Shown: piece after piece, positions 1 to 7,655 of the stretch
Layout of the letters: each line of letters starts with the position of its first letter
Position numbering within the stretch: position 1 is the first letter of the stretch
Assembly: GCF_024170165.1 (NCBI RefSeq)
Contig: NZ_JALJXP010000002.1
Coordinates: 62,001 to 126,000 of the forward strand
Direction: 5' to 3'
Length of the DNA: 64,000 nt
Source: Pseudomonas nitroreducens
Lineage (GTDB): Bacteria > Pseudomonadota > Gammaproteobacteria > Pseudomonadales > Pseudomonadaceae
Program-made: the position numbers and the translations under genes
The notes under the pieces: generated by a model
Seen by the model: only the letters and a program-made list of their open reading frames with translations
Databases searched by the model: none
What the model was told of the DNA's origin: nothing

Positions 1-2
1 AG

Positions 3-290
3 AAGTGGATCGACCAGGCCCAGTCGCTGAACCTCTACATCGCCGGCGCCTCGGGCAAGAAGCTCGACGTGACCTACCGCATGGCCTGGTTCCGTGGTCT
101 GAAGACCACCTACTACCTCCGTGCCCTGGCCGCGACCAGCACCGAGAAGTCCACCATCAACACCGGCAAGCTCAACGCCGTGTCGGCGGGTGGCAACGAA
201 GGCCTGCAAGCTGCTGCTGCCGAGCCGCAACCGGCTCCGGTACCGCAAGCCTGCAGCATCGACAACCCGGATTGCGAAGCTTGCCAATGA
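3..290 (+). CDS. nrdA: Ribonucleoside-diphosphate reductase alpha subunit, C-terminal fragment
   Basis: Only the last 95 residues are inside the window; the gene enters from the left edge in the frame starting at base 3. The segment contains the family block YRMAWFRGLKTTYYLRALAA near the C-terminus of class Ia NrdA and ends in a flexible Ala/Pro/Gln-rich tail carrying a terminal Cys-x2-Cys pair (CEACQ), the swinging thiols that re-reduce the active site. With NrdB the enzyme converts NDPs to dNDPs in the cytoplasm. It lies 251 bp upstream of nrdB on the same strand, so the two are probably one transcription unit with a repeat inserted between them. Family assignment is secure; nothing can be said about the N-terminal ATP cone or specificity site. 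Confidence 0.93.
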   Translation, partial: KWIDQAQSLNLYIAGASGKKLDVTYRMAWFRGLKTTYYLRALAATSTEKSTINTGKLNAVSAGGNEGLQAAAAEPQPAPVPQACSIDNPDCEACQ

Positions 291-360
291 AGCTTGCCAA
301 TAAGGTGAGCGCGCCGCGAAAGCGGCGCTGACACCGAAACGGCAGACCGCACGGACTGTC

Positions 361-396
361 CCCTCTCCCTCTGGGAGAGGGTTAGGGTGAGGGGCT
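361..396. repeat. Extragenic palindrome between nrdA and nrdB
   Basis: A 9-bp perfect inverted repeat (CCCTCTCCC, 3-nt loop, GGGAGAGGG at 361-381) is followed by a G-rich tail GTTAGGGTGAGGGG. A related unit occurs at 40406-40441, so this is a dispersed repeat of the genome and not a gene-specific site. There is no T-run, so it is not a canonical terminator. It could still fold in the nrdAB mRNA and alter the NrdA:NrdB ratio. Confidence 0.75.
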
Positions 397-541
397 CTTC
401 AGGGCCCCTTCTCCCCACCGAACAACAGCCTCCTCCGCCGCGCACCGCGCAGGACGGAAGAAGCACAAGCTCTTAGCGTGCACCACACGCCACCAGACAT
501 CAGGCCGCCCTAGAACGGCCATCCAGAACAGGAGAGGACCC

Positions 542-1789
542 ATGCTGAGCTGGGACGAATTCGACAAAGAAGACGCCACCGAAGCCAAGGCCGCCCCGGC
601 CGTCGCCCAGGCTGCCGCGCAGAACGCTGACAAACTCGACGCCGACGCCGCTGGCTCCGTCGAAGAAGCGCGCGCCGTATCCGCCGACGACTCCGACGCC
701 GTCGCCCGCGCCAAGCAGGCCCTCGACGCCCTGGACATCCAGGAAGGCCTGGACGATCTCGAAGGCTCCGCCGCCCGCGTACAAGTCGGCGACAAGCAGA
801 TGATCAACGCCCGCGCCGACCTCAACCAGCTCGTACCCTTCAAGTACGACTGGGCCTGGCAGAAGTATCTGGATGGTTGCGCCAACCACTGGATGCCCCA
901 GGAAGTGAACATGAACGCCGACATTGCCCTGTGGAAGAGCAAGGACGGCCTGTCCGAAGACGAGCGCCGCATCGTCATGCGCAACCTCGGCTTCTTCTCC
1001 ACCGCCGACTCCCTGGTCGCCAACAACCTGGTGCTGGCCGTCTACCGCCTGATCACCAACCCCGAGTGCCGCCAGTACATCCTGCGCCAGGCCTTCGAGG
1101 AAGCGATCCACACCCACGCCTACCAGTACTGCATCGAGTCGCTGGGCATGGACGAGGGCGAAATCTTCAACATGTACCACGAGATCCCGAGCGTCGCGAA
1201 GAAAGCGTCCTGGGGCCTCAAGTACACCCGCTCGATCTCCGATCCGAAGTTCGAAACCGGTACCCCGGAGACCGACCGCCAGTTCCTGCGCAACCTGATC
1301 GCCTACTACTGCGTTCTGGAAGGCATCTTCTTCTACTGCGGCTTCACCCAGATCCTCTCCATGGGCCGCCGCAACAAGATGACCGGCACCGCCGAGCAGT
1401 TCCAGTACATCCTGCGCGACGAATCCATGCACCTGAACTTCGGCATCGACGTGATCAACCAGATCAAGATCGAAAACCCGCACCTGTGGGATGCCCAGAT
1501 GAAGGACGAGGCCACCCAGATGATCCTCCAGGGCACCCAGCTGGAGATCGAATACGCTCGCGACACCATGCCGCGTGGCGTACTGGGCATGAACGCCGCG
1601 ATGATGGAGGACTACCTCAAGTTCATCGCCAACCGCCGCCTGACCCAGATCGGCCTCAAAGAGGAATACCCGGGCACCAGCAACCCGTTCCCGTGGATGA
1701 GCGAAATCATGGACTTGAAGAAAGAGAAGAACTTCTTCGAGACCCGCGTGATCGAGTACCAGACCGGCGGCGCGCTGAGCTGGGACTGA
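542..1789 (+). CDS. nrdB: Ribonucleoside-diphosphate reductase beta subunit (class Ia R2)
   Basis: 415 aa, start ATG at 542 preceded by AGGAGAGG. R2 houses the diiron-tyrosyl radical cofactor that starts catalysis in NrdA. Visible ligands include E187-x2-H190 followed by Y194 (E-x2-H-x3-Y, matching E115/H118/Y122 of E. coli R2) and the second E-x2-H motif at about E294-H297 in the block DESMHLNFG. The C-terminal tail ending GGALSWD is the conserved R1-docking peptide. The first roughly 85 residues are Ala/Asp/Glu-rich and longer than in the E. coli protein, as in Pseudomonas R2s. It is followed by a strong terminator at 1879. The radical tyrosine is present, so this is the classical Ia type and not a Tyr-less Ic type. 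Confidence 0.97.
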   Translation: MLSWDEFDKEDATEAKAAPAVAQAAAQNADKLDADAAGSVEEARAVSADDSDAVARAKQALDALDIQEGLDDLEGSAARVQVGDKQMINARADLNQLVPFKYDWAWQKYLDGCANHWMPQEVNMNADIALWKSKDGLSEDERRIVMRNLGFFSTADSLVANNLVLAVYRLITNPECRQYILRQAFEEAIHTHAYQYCIESLGMDEGEIFNMYHEIPSVAKKASWGLKYTRSISDPKFETGTPETDRQFLRNLIAYYCVLEGIFFYCGFTQILSMGRRNKMTGTAEQFQYILRDESMHLNFGIDVINQIKIENPHLWDAQMKDEATQMILQGTQLEIEYARDTMPRGVLGMNAAMMEDYLKFIANRRLTQIGLKEEYPGTSNPFPWMSEIMDLKKEKNFFETRVIEYQTGGALSWD

Positions 1790-1878
1790 CGGAAGTAGTA
1801 GCACCACCGCAAGTCAAGACCATTAGAAACGCTGTAACCCGAAATGGAATGTTGGGGCAGTGATAAAGAAAGACGAAG

Positions 1879-1905
1879 AGCCCCGCCTTGTGCGGGGCTT
1901 TTCTG
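1879..1905 (+). terminator. Rho-independent terminator after nrdB
   Basis: Perfect 8-bp stem AGCCCCGC / GCGGGGCT with a 5-nt loop, followed directly by TTTTCTGTT. It lies 90 bp downstream of the nrdB stop and closes the nrdAB unit. Confidence 0.93.
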
Positions 1906-2047
1906 TTATGCACGTAGAGCACTAACTCTCCCATGTAAAGAAGAAATCCCACACTGCCGATCCCATCCATTTTCGCCCCTGAACCAATCAACAGCTGCAC
2001 CTAACGCTTATTTATCCTCTGAATATCCAAAAAAATCCCACCCCCGA

Positions 2048-2075
2048 TTGATGGCCTGATGCCATTAGTATAAAT
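2048..2075 (+). promoter_or_regulatory. Candidate promoter of the A+T-rich orphan gene
   Basis: TTGATG (2048-2053) and TATAAAT (2069-2075), separated by 15 nt, resemble sigma-70 -35 and -10 boxes in the A+T-rich leader about 75 bp upstream of the start at 2151. The spacing is shorter than the usual 16-18 nt, so this is tentative. Confidence 0.35.
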
Positions 2076-2150
2076 TCCCCTGAGGCCTCTATGGCTATCG
2101 AGGCTAGAAGTTGGTGTCTGCCACTTAAACATCAGTTCAGGGAGAGATCG

Positions 2151-3551
2151 ATGCACACATTTAACACCCAGTTCCCTATAGACTCAAAAACCAGCATCCC
2201 CAGCTTTATTGAACTAATAAAGAAATGGCAAATAGAAAGCCCACATTCAACGCTACCCAAGGAAACCCTTTCTTTACTTCCAACTCACGAAGACAGTTAC
2301 ATCACGGGAAACTCCGATTCATTACAGATAATAATCCTTAACAGAGGAAGTCAGTCGCTCGCAGGAGCACGCCACACGACAACTCAAGACTCCATTAGAT
2401 GGACCACTGAAATTGTTGGCTCTAAGAAGGAGTTTTCATTCTGGGTGTCAATACAAGTATCCTGCGACAACTCTGTTCCAACGCATAAAATACCAACCAC
2501 AAAAAAACCTCACATTATAAAAACACTACTTTCCAAGCTTGGTGGAGGATCGGACGGAGACTTTGAGACATCCATAAACCCAGTGGAGCTTAACAGCAAA
2601 GAACTGAAAATTGCCGCCGACGTTATTAATGGCGAGTCGGCAAACATAATGCCAGTAGTTTATGTCAGCGCAGACAGCAATGACTCTTCACTAATAAACA
2701 CTAAAGAACTTGCATATCACCTATCAGGCATGGCCCATGTTGTTATTGAGCCTAATCGTGACTTCTCACTAAACCTACGTCACGACACTAATCATAAAAA
2801 TGCATTCGAGGGAGCTATTGCAATTTACTGGCCAGAGGGTCTAGGTCGGTACCTATTCCTTCCATGGGGGAAATATGAAAACCCCAAAACCATTGAAAGT
2901 GAAACCAAGAAGGTAATACGCAGCGCGCTTCTATCAATGCGCCCTCTTAAAGACTGTAATTGGCAATACATAATCGAGCAAAAGACAAAACTCGCAATTG
3001 AAGCACTTAAATCAAGCGGCTCAACTGCAATAGATGAATACATCGATATTTTTGACGCAGAAATATCAAGCCTTAAAGATGAGCTATCTAAACTTGAAAG
3101 AGAAAATGCCCGTTTAAAATCACAGGCATTCTCAAGAACATCAGACAATGACGACTGCGAGTTAATTGTCCCAAGCTCCGAGAAAGACCTATATCCCGGC
3201 GAACATCAAGATTTAGTTCTTGAAGCAATCGAATCATACCACTCCAGCACACCTGAAAAATACAAAAGACGAAAAGATGTACTGCAGGCAATCCTACAAT
3301 CCAACACAAAAAACGGCAGCAGAGAAGAGATTACCCGCGAGATAAAAGACACTCTCAGCCAATATCAAAAATTAGATGACAGAACAAAGCGAAATCTTGA
3401 GCGCCTAGGATTCAGCATTGAAGGTGAAGGAACTCACTACAAACTAACTTTCCAACTGGACTCTAGATATCCAATTATTCTTGCAAAAACCCCAAGCGAC
3501 CATCGAGCAGGAAAGAATACCGCAAGCGATATTAACGCCATTCTTTTCTGA
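2151..3551 (+). CDS. Orphan protein of unknown function, A+T-rich, coiled coil plus basic C-terminal domain
   Basis: 466 aa from the ATG at 2151, chosen because AGGGAGAG stands just upstream; an in-frame ATG at 2091 lacks a good ribosome site. I do not recognise the family with certainty. A first half of mixed character contains VVYVSA, an LSGMAHVVIEP segment and an aromatic stretch IYWPEGLGRYLFLP. A predicted coiled coil follows at about residues 305-335 (DAEISSLKDELSKLEREN). The C-terminal end has a compact block with LGFSIEGEGTHYKLTF and KTPSDHRAGKNTASDI, reminiscent of small HicA-like or nucleic-acid-binding folds. Codons are rich in A/T, unlike both neighbours, which suggests horizontal acquisition. 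It stands alone between two terminators. A defence or mobile-DNA role is only inference. Confidence 0.85.
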   Translation: MHTFNTQFPIDSKTSIPSFIELIKKWQIESPHSTLPKETLSLLPTHEDSYITGNSDSLQIIILNRGSQSLAGARHTTTQDSIRWTTEIVGSKKEFSFWVSIQVSCDNSVPTHKIPTTKKPHIIKTLLSKLGGGSDGDFETSINPVELNSKELKIAADVINGESANIMPVVYVSADSNDSSLINTKELAYHLSGMAHVVIEPNRDFSLNLRHDTNHKNAFEGAIAIYWPEGLGRYLFLPWGKYENPKTIESETKKVIRSALLSMRPLKDCNWQYIIEQKTKLAIEALKSSGSTAIDEYIDIFDAEISSLKDELSKLERENARLKSQAFSRTSDNDDCELIVPSSEKDLYPGEHQDLVLEAIESYHSSTPEKYKRRKDVLQAILQSNTKNGSREEITREIKDTLSQYQKLDDRTKRNLERLGFSIEGEGTHYKLTFQLDSRYPIILAKTPSDHRAGKNTASDINAILF

Positions 3552-3562
3552 GAAACTAATGC

Positions 3563-3592
3563 AAATGAGGAGGTTGCACCTCCTCATTTTAT
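3563..3592 (+). terminator. Terminator after the A+T-rich orphan gene
   Basis: An 11-bp perfect stem AAATGAGGAGG / CCTCCTCATTT with a 5-nt loop sits 11 bp after the stop codon and is followed by TTTA. It could work in both directions. Confidence 0.9.
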
Positions 3593-3761
3593 GATCGATG
3601 ATCCAGTTGGCGCCTAAGAAACGCTTCACATAGCGGCAATACTGCTCCCGAAAGCAGCGGTGTACCCATTGAGGAAATGGATATGCCCTTCCCTCGTTGC
3701 CTTCGCCCCGAAGGCGCTTCGCTGTACCCGCCCTCTTCTCCCTCCTATCCGGAGGTGCGCC

Positions 3762-4232
3762 ATGTCTGAAGAGGTCCTGATCCCCACCGAATTCATCCGC
3801 CACAAGCGCCTGCTGCGCGCCGTGCTGCTGGAAGACCAGTGCTGGTTCTGCGCCCACGACCTGGGCCGGCTGATCGGCGTTCCATGGCTGGCCGAACGCG
3901 TGGAGCGCAACCTGGACGACGACCAGATGCGCCACGCCTGGATGCAGGACGGCAGCGGCGACTACATCGATGAGCTGCTGATCAGCGAATCGGGGACGTA
4001 TGCCGCGCTGATCCACTACTTCCATCCGGAGAATCGCAGCGTGCGGCAGTGGTTGTCGCTGCATGTGATTCCGGCGTTGCGGGACCAGCACCGTACCGGC
4101 CGCGGCGAACCACGCCGGGAAACGCTGCGGGCGGCAACGCAGACGTTATCGGTATTGAAATGGCAGGGCGTGACCTGGGTGCCCTTCCAGCTCTGGCCCG
4201 AGCTGAATATCCGACCGGAGAGCACGACGTAG
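3762..4232 (+). CDS. BRO-N domain protein (phage antirepressor-like)
   Basis: 156 aa from the ATG at 3762, preceded by CCGGAGGTG; the open frame extends 5' to 3660 but without a ribosome site. The protein resembles the Bro-N DNA-binding domain: FCAHDLGRLIGVP near residues 29-41, an LLISESGTYAALIHY block, and SVRQWLSLHVIPALRD near residues 88-105. In phage antirepressors this domain is normally joined to a C-terminal ANT, KilAC or similar domain. Here it is followed only by about 50 residues, so it is a stand-alone or cut-down form. No integrase or other phage gene is nearby. It forms part of the 2-5 kb accessory segment. Function is inferred from family only. Confidence 0.78.
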   Translation: MSEEVLIPTEFIRHKRLLRAVLLEDQCWFCAHDLGRLIGVPWLAERVERNLDDDQMRHAWMQDGSGDYIDELLISESGTYAALIHYFHPENRSVRQWLSLHVIPALRDQHRTGRGEPRRETLRAATQTLSVLKWQGVTWVPFQLWPELNIRPESTT

Positions 4233-4295
4233 GATGGTGTGGAGCGGAGCGATACCCATCGCTCTGCTCTTCCCTTCGCCGCTCGGTATTCCCCT

Positions 4296-5163
4296 GTAGG
4301 AGCGGGCCATGCCCGCGATCCGTCGGCAGGGCCGGCGTCTGCTTCTGCGCTGGTGTTGGTCGGTTGCTTCGGATTGGGTATTTCCGCGCCGCTTCGGCGT
4401 GCGCGCGGGCTTCGTGTTTCGCCCCCTCGGGCGAGTCCCTTTTGGCAAACGCCCCAAAAGGAACCAAAAAGGCTTGCCCCTGCCATCCGGCTTTTCGCTT
4501 CGCGAAAAGTACCCTCGGTTCTTCGGAGTTTCAGGGGCCCGCGTTGACGGGCCATCCCTGGCCCGGCAACGCTCTCGCGACATCCATGTCGCTCGGCCCC
4601 TGAAACTCCGATCACCTTCGGCCTCCTGAAAGGGGCACTTCGGAGTGTGCGGACGTTTCTCTGGAAGACTTTAAAAGAAAGTGCAGGAGCCAAGAGCTGT
4701 TCGCGAGCAAGCTCGCTCCTACAAAAATCCAAACGTCTCGATCTGGCTGTGGCTCTGGCTTTGGCCCTGGCTCTGAAAGACTTCCAGAGAAATACCCGCG
4801 CACTCCGAACGGCCCCGTTCAGGAGGCCTCGTTGAATTGGAGTTTCAGGGGTTGAGCGGCATGGATGCCGCGAGAGCCGCGATGGGCCAGGGATGGCCCT
4901 TCGCGGCGTGCCCCTGAAACTTCAATTCAACGAGGGAATTTTTCGCCCCAAGCGAAAAACCGGATGTCCGGGGCAAGCCTTCTTGGTTACTTCTTCGGCG
5001 TTTGGAAGAAGTGACTCGCCCGAGGGGGCGAAACACGAAATCCGAGCGCACACCGAAGCGGCGCTGGAACACCCAAGCCAACGCAGCAGCAGCCCTGCAA
5101 CACCGGAGCAAAAGAAACGTCGGCCCTGCCGACGGATCGCGGGCATGGCCCGCTCCTACAGGG
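4296..5163. repeat. Large imperfect inverted repeat made of two REP-ended elements
   Basis: This fills most of the roughly 1-kb gene-free stretch between the BRO-N gene and ycaC. Bases 4296 to about 4674 and about 4779 to 5163 are divergent copies of one another in opposite orientation, with a loop of about 105 bp. Both arms start at the outside with a REP palindrome (GTAGGAGCGGGCCATGCCCG) followed by ATCCGTCGGCAGGGCCG. They share TTTCGCCCCCTCGGGCGAGT, an AAGGCTTGCCCC block, an internal hairpin bounded by AGTTTCAGGGG / CCCCTGAAACT around GGGCCATCCCTGGCCC, then GGCCTCCTGAA and TTTCTCTGGAAG. Short ORFs inside are not coding: they are alternative-frame readings and are not kept between the two arms. 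Confidence 0.85.
4700..4723. repeat. REP palindrome inside the loop of the large inverted repeat
   Basis: TTCGCGAGCAAGCTCGCTCC followed by TACA is a Pseudomonas REP unit. Directly after it, at 4743-4775, is a run of imperfect CTGGCT hexamers, a small degenerate tandem repeat. Confidence 0.8.
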
Positions 5164-5182
5164 GAAACCCTGCGTTGGGCGG

Positions 5183-5206
5183 TTCGCGAGCAAGCTCGCT
5201 CCTACA
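5183..5206. repeat. REP palindrome
   Basis: A GTTCGCGAGCAAGCTCGCTC-type REP unit lying just outside the large inverted repeat and directly before the ycaC terminator. With the REP at 5136-5163 it forms a close pair in the same orientation. Confidence 0.8.
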
Positions 5207-5212
5207 ACAGCA

Positions 5213-5244
5213 AAAACCGGAGCCCCACAGGAGGCTCCGGTTTT
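5213..5244 (-). terminator. Terminator of the ycaC-like gene
   Basis: A 12-bp perfect stem AAAACCGGAGCC / GGCTCCGGTTTT with an 8-nt loop lies 15 bp beyond the stop of the leftward gene. Read on the minus strand it ends in a T-run. Confidence 0.92.
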
Positions 5245-5259
5245 CATTTCAGCGGGCTG

Positions 5260-5889
5260 TTACTTGCCAGCCGCAAACGCGTTGTAGCTGGTCATCAGAT
5301 TCCGGTAATCCGGAATGTGGTTCGAGCACAGCGCCGCCAGCCCTTCGACATCGTTGCGCCAGTCGCGGTGCAACTCACAGGCCACGCCGAACCAGGTCAT
5401 CAGCTGGGCGCCAGCCGCTTCCATCCGGCGCCACGCCGCATCACGGGTCATCTCGTTGAAGGTGCCGGACGCATCCGCCACCACGAACACATCGAAGCCT
5501 TCCGCCAGGGCCGACAGCGCCGGGAACGCCACGCAGACCTCGGTCACTACGCCGGCGATGATCAGCTGCTTCTTGCCAGTGGCCTTCACCGCTTTCACGA
5601 AATCCTCGTTGTCCCAGGCGTTGATCTGGCCGGGGCGGGCGATGTACGGCGCGCCCGGGAACTGCGCCTTCAGCTCGGGAACCAGCGGGCCGTTGGGGCC
5701 GGTTTCGAAGCTGGTGGTGAGGATGGTCGGCAGGTTGAAGAACTTCGCCAGGTCGCCCAGCGCCAGCACGTTGTTCTTGAACTTGTCCGGATCGATGTCG
5801 CGGACCAGCGAGAGCAGACCGGCCTGGTGATCGACCAGCAGTACGACGGCGTTGTCTTTGTCCAGGCGGTTGTAGGTGGCGTTGGTCAT
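5260..5889 (-). CDS. ycaC: Isochorismatase-family cysteine hydrolase (YcaC-like)
   Basis: 209 aa. The start ATG at 5889 is preceded on the minus strand by GAGGATTTCACC. The features are those of the isochorismatase-like hydrolase family: VVLLVDHQAGL near residues 14-24 supplies the catalytic Asp, a Lys lies in the central part, and the VVTEVCVAFPAL block at about 117-128 carries the nucleophilic Cys. Length and the SYNAFA-type C-terminus match the octameric YcaC subgroup of E. coli and P. aeruginosa, whose physiological substrate is unsettled. It is monocistronic, with its own terminator at 5213-5244 and a 17-bp dyad (5952-5968) in its promoter region. Isochorismate itself is an unlikely substrate because no siderophore genes are nearby. 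Confidence 0.9.
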   Translation of the reverse strand: MTNATYNRLDKDNAVVLLVDHQAGLLSLVRDIDPDKFKNNVLALGDLAKFFNLPTILTTSFETGPNGPLVPELKAQFPGAPYIARPGQINAWDNEDFVKAVKATGKKQLIIAGVVTEVCVAFPALSALAEGFDVFVVADASGTFNEMTRDAAWRRMEAAGAQLMTWFGVACELHRDWRNDVEGLAALCSNHIPDYRNLMTSYNAFAAGK

Positions 5890-6246
5890 GGTGAAATCCT
5901 CGATTTGCTTTCAGTGGGTGCCGGCCGGGCCGGAAGGTTTTGGACTCGTCTTGCAGTGCGTCACTGCATGGAACAAAGATTAAATTCGACACCCTTGATC
6001 CACCAGACGGTAAAACTCGCCTCTAGCGTTCCATTTTCAGAACGATAGAAACAAGACGCCCCTCAACCCCACGGCTCCCGGGGGCTGCGCCCCTGAGTAA
6101 ACGCCGACCATCACTCCAAGCACCGTCCCAGAGCTCTCGATTTCACGTCCTTCAGAAATCAGCCTACCAACGATCACCCAGGCCTTTACAAGAAATACTG
6201 TATTTACATACAGTACTTTCCATCCACCCCGAACCGGAGGCCTCCC
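5890..6246. other. Intergenic region with divergent promoters and two dyads
   Basis: 357 bp without a gene. It holds a perfect 7-bp inverted repeat TGCAGTG-CGT-CACTGCA at 5952-5968, about 65 bp upstream of ycaC, and a weaker CGTTC-N8-GAACG dyad at 6028-6045. The LexA box of the rightward DUF1654 gene (6198-6213) is listed separately. I see no coding potential in the rest. Confidence 0.6.
6198..6213 (+). promoter_or_regulatory. LexA box in the promoter of the DUF1654 gene
   Basis: CTGTATTTACATACAG has the CTG-N10-CAG architecture of gammaproteobacterial LexA operators and is nearly palindromic. It overlaps the space between a possible -35 (TTTACA, 6185-6190) and a possible -10 (TACAGT, 6209-6214), where repressor binding would block RNA polymerase. 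It is 34 bp upstream of the ATG at 6247. Confidence 0.85.
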
Positions 6247-6468
6247 ATGCACGTCGCAACCTACAACCAGCTGTCCGCCCGCGTGAACGCCCTGCTGGCA
6301 GACCCGACTACCCTGAAGAACCTCGGCATCACCTTGCGCCGCGAGCCCAGCGATGACTCCGCCGCCTGGAGCCAACTGGTCACCGACCTGCGCCAGGCCC
6401 CGAACCTGACCCTGCTGCCCCTGCAGGACGGCGCGATCCGCTTGGCGTGGCATAGCTGGCTGGATTGA
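6247..6468 (+). CDS. Small DUF1654 family protein, SOS-controlled
   Basis: 73 aa with a GGAGG ribosome site 7 nt before the ATG. The pattern QLSARVNALL ... LRREPSDDSAAWSQLVTDL ... LTLLPLQDGAIRLAW matches the Pseudomonas DUF1654 family: an N-terminal helix, a P-D-D-x-x-A-W-x-x-L core and a C-terminal D-G-x-x-x-L-x-W. These are small cytosolic proteins found almost only in pseudomonads, and at least some are LexA-regulated. The upstream LexA box supports SOS induction here. No partner gene is obvious: the next gene encodes a membrane protein starting about 90 bp later. A role in the DNA-damage response is inferred from regulation, not from a known activity. Confidence 0.75.
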   Translation: MHVATYNQLSARVNALLADPTTLKNLGITLRREPSDDSAAWSQLVTDLRQAPNLTLLPLQDGAIRLAWHSWLD

Positions 6469-6559
6469 ATTCAGCCACCACCACGTACTGGTTGATGACA
6501 GTGCTGGCGTCGCTCCCTACCATGCAGGCACTCAGCCAGCAGTCGTGCAAGGAAGCGAT

Positions 6560-7618
6560 ATGGAACGATGGAGTGACCGGCCTGCGCCCGAGCAGGACCC
6601 AATTGATCGATTTGCTGCGATAAGCTCGGTTTTCTTCAAGCGCTACTCAGCACAGATCGCCAAGTTCGCCCCGCCAGCGGCAGGATTCGTGCTCTTCCTG
6701 CTGTACTTCCACAGCAACCACTTCTACCCAAGCTTCGACCTGCTTCAGTTTTCATCACTGCTGCTGGGAGCGGGAATGGTGGGTTTCCTTATCATCGGAC
6801 TGCTGATGATTGGATTACTGGTGCCGGGACTAGTGATCTTTCATGGATTCATCGAACGCCCGGAGATACGTGGCGCTATCATCCATTGGTTCGGTCCGCA
6901 GGAAGTGCGAGAGCTTAGGAAGGCATTCTCCCTCCTGGCGTTGATTTATGCGGGGCCGTACTGCCTCAACTCCATCATCTTGTCTGCGGTACTTCTGCAC
7001 TGGCCCGCTCACTACATCAAGGCACTCATCTCTGTACCTATTCTCGTGTGCTTGCTGTTTGGTATAGCGATTCAACTGACCCTCAAACTCCCAAGAACTA
7101 GCGTTCTCCGTTTCGCCTACTGCGCTTGGATGCCCTTAATGATGGTGGGCATCGTGGCTTTCTCGGTCATTTCGGATACCGCCCAGTTCATCGATGGAAT
7201 CGAGAATGGTGATCTGAAGACACTGGCCGTCTACTTGATCCCACTCGGGGCCTGCTTCGTAGCCGCCATATGCGCCGCAGGGAGCTTTGGCGGTTTGACT
7301 TACGCAGTCCATTTCGCGTTGTTCTATGCCTTGGCCATCGCCTTCTACAGCGGAGCACTAGCCGGTATGCCGGACCGCGTCGTGCGCAATCTGGGACTGG
7401 GCAACTACGAGGCGCAGAGCGTCGTACTCGAAAAAAGCTACTGCGAAGGCTCGGCACCGAAGGATATTCCGCTCACCTCAGAGTGCGAGCTGAAGGACGT
7501 GCAGGTGGTCTGGTCGATGGGAGATGTCTTCACCTTCCGAATCGGCAATGCCAAGGACGCCAGCCAGATTCAACTACCCAGCCGCTTCGTGAAAGCCATC
7601 GTCCGCAAAACAAACTAA
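6560..7618 (+). CDS. Polytopic inner-membrane protein of unknown function
   Basis: 352 aa from the ATG at 6560, which follows AAGGAAGCG; an in-frame ATG at 6545 is less well supported. About seven to eight hydrophobic segments lie between residues 30 and 270, for example AAGFVLFLLYF, GFLIIGLLMIGLLVPGLVIF, LIYAGPYCLNSIILSAVLL and AVHFALFYALAIAFYSGAL. A roughly 80-residue soluble C-terminal part contains two cysteines (SYCEGS and SECELK) that could pair. I cannot assign a family. Codon use is somewhat less GC3-biased than in the core genes, and the gene sits in the accessory 2-8 kb segment. It has no clear operon partner; the leftward lipoprotein gene converges on it. Confidence 0.75.
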   Translation: MERWSDRPAPEQDPIDRFAAISSVFFKRYSAQIAKFAPPAAGFVLFLLYFHSNHFYPSFDLLQFSSLLLGAGMVGFLIIGLLMIGLLVPGLVIFHGFIERPEIRGAIIHWFGPQEVRELRKAFSLLALIYAGPYCLNSIILSAVLLHWPAHYIKALISVPILVCLLFGIAIQLTLKLPRTSVLRFAYCAWMPLMMVGIVAFSVISDTAQFIDGIENGDLKTLAVYLIPLGACFVAAICAAGSFGGLTYAVHFALFYALAIAFYSGALAGMPDRVVRNLGLGNYEAQSVVLEKSYCEGSAPKDIPLTSECELKDVQVVWSMGDVFTFRIGNAKDASQIQLPSRFVKAIVRKTN

Positions 7619-7655
7619 ACCCAGGATGGACCACGAACACCCCATCCCAGATGAC

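Noticed and set aside
2091-2150. Upstream ATG at 2091 as start of the A+T-rich orphan gene
   Set aside because: It has no Shine-Dalgarno, whereas the ATG at 2151 has AGGGAGAG at the right distance.
4743-4775. CTGGCT-type hexamer run read as a Leu-Ala repeat peptide
   Set aside because: It is a degenerate microsatellite inside the loop of the palindrome with no start codon or ribosome site fitting it.
4239-5247. Several short ORFs within the large inverted repeat
   Set aside because: They lack ribosome sites and family motifs, and the reading frames are not preserved between the two repeat arms.
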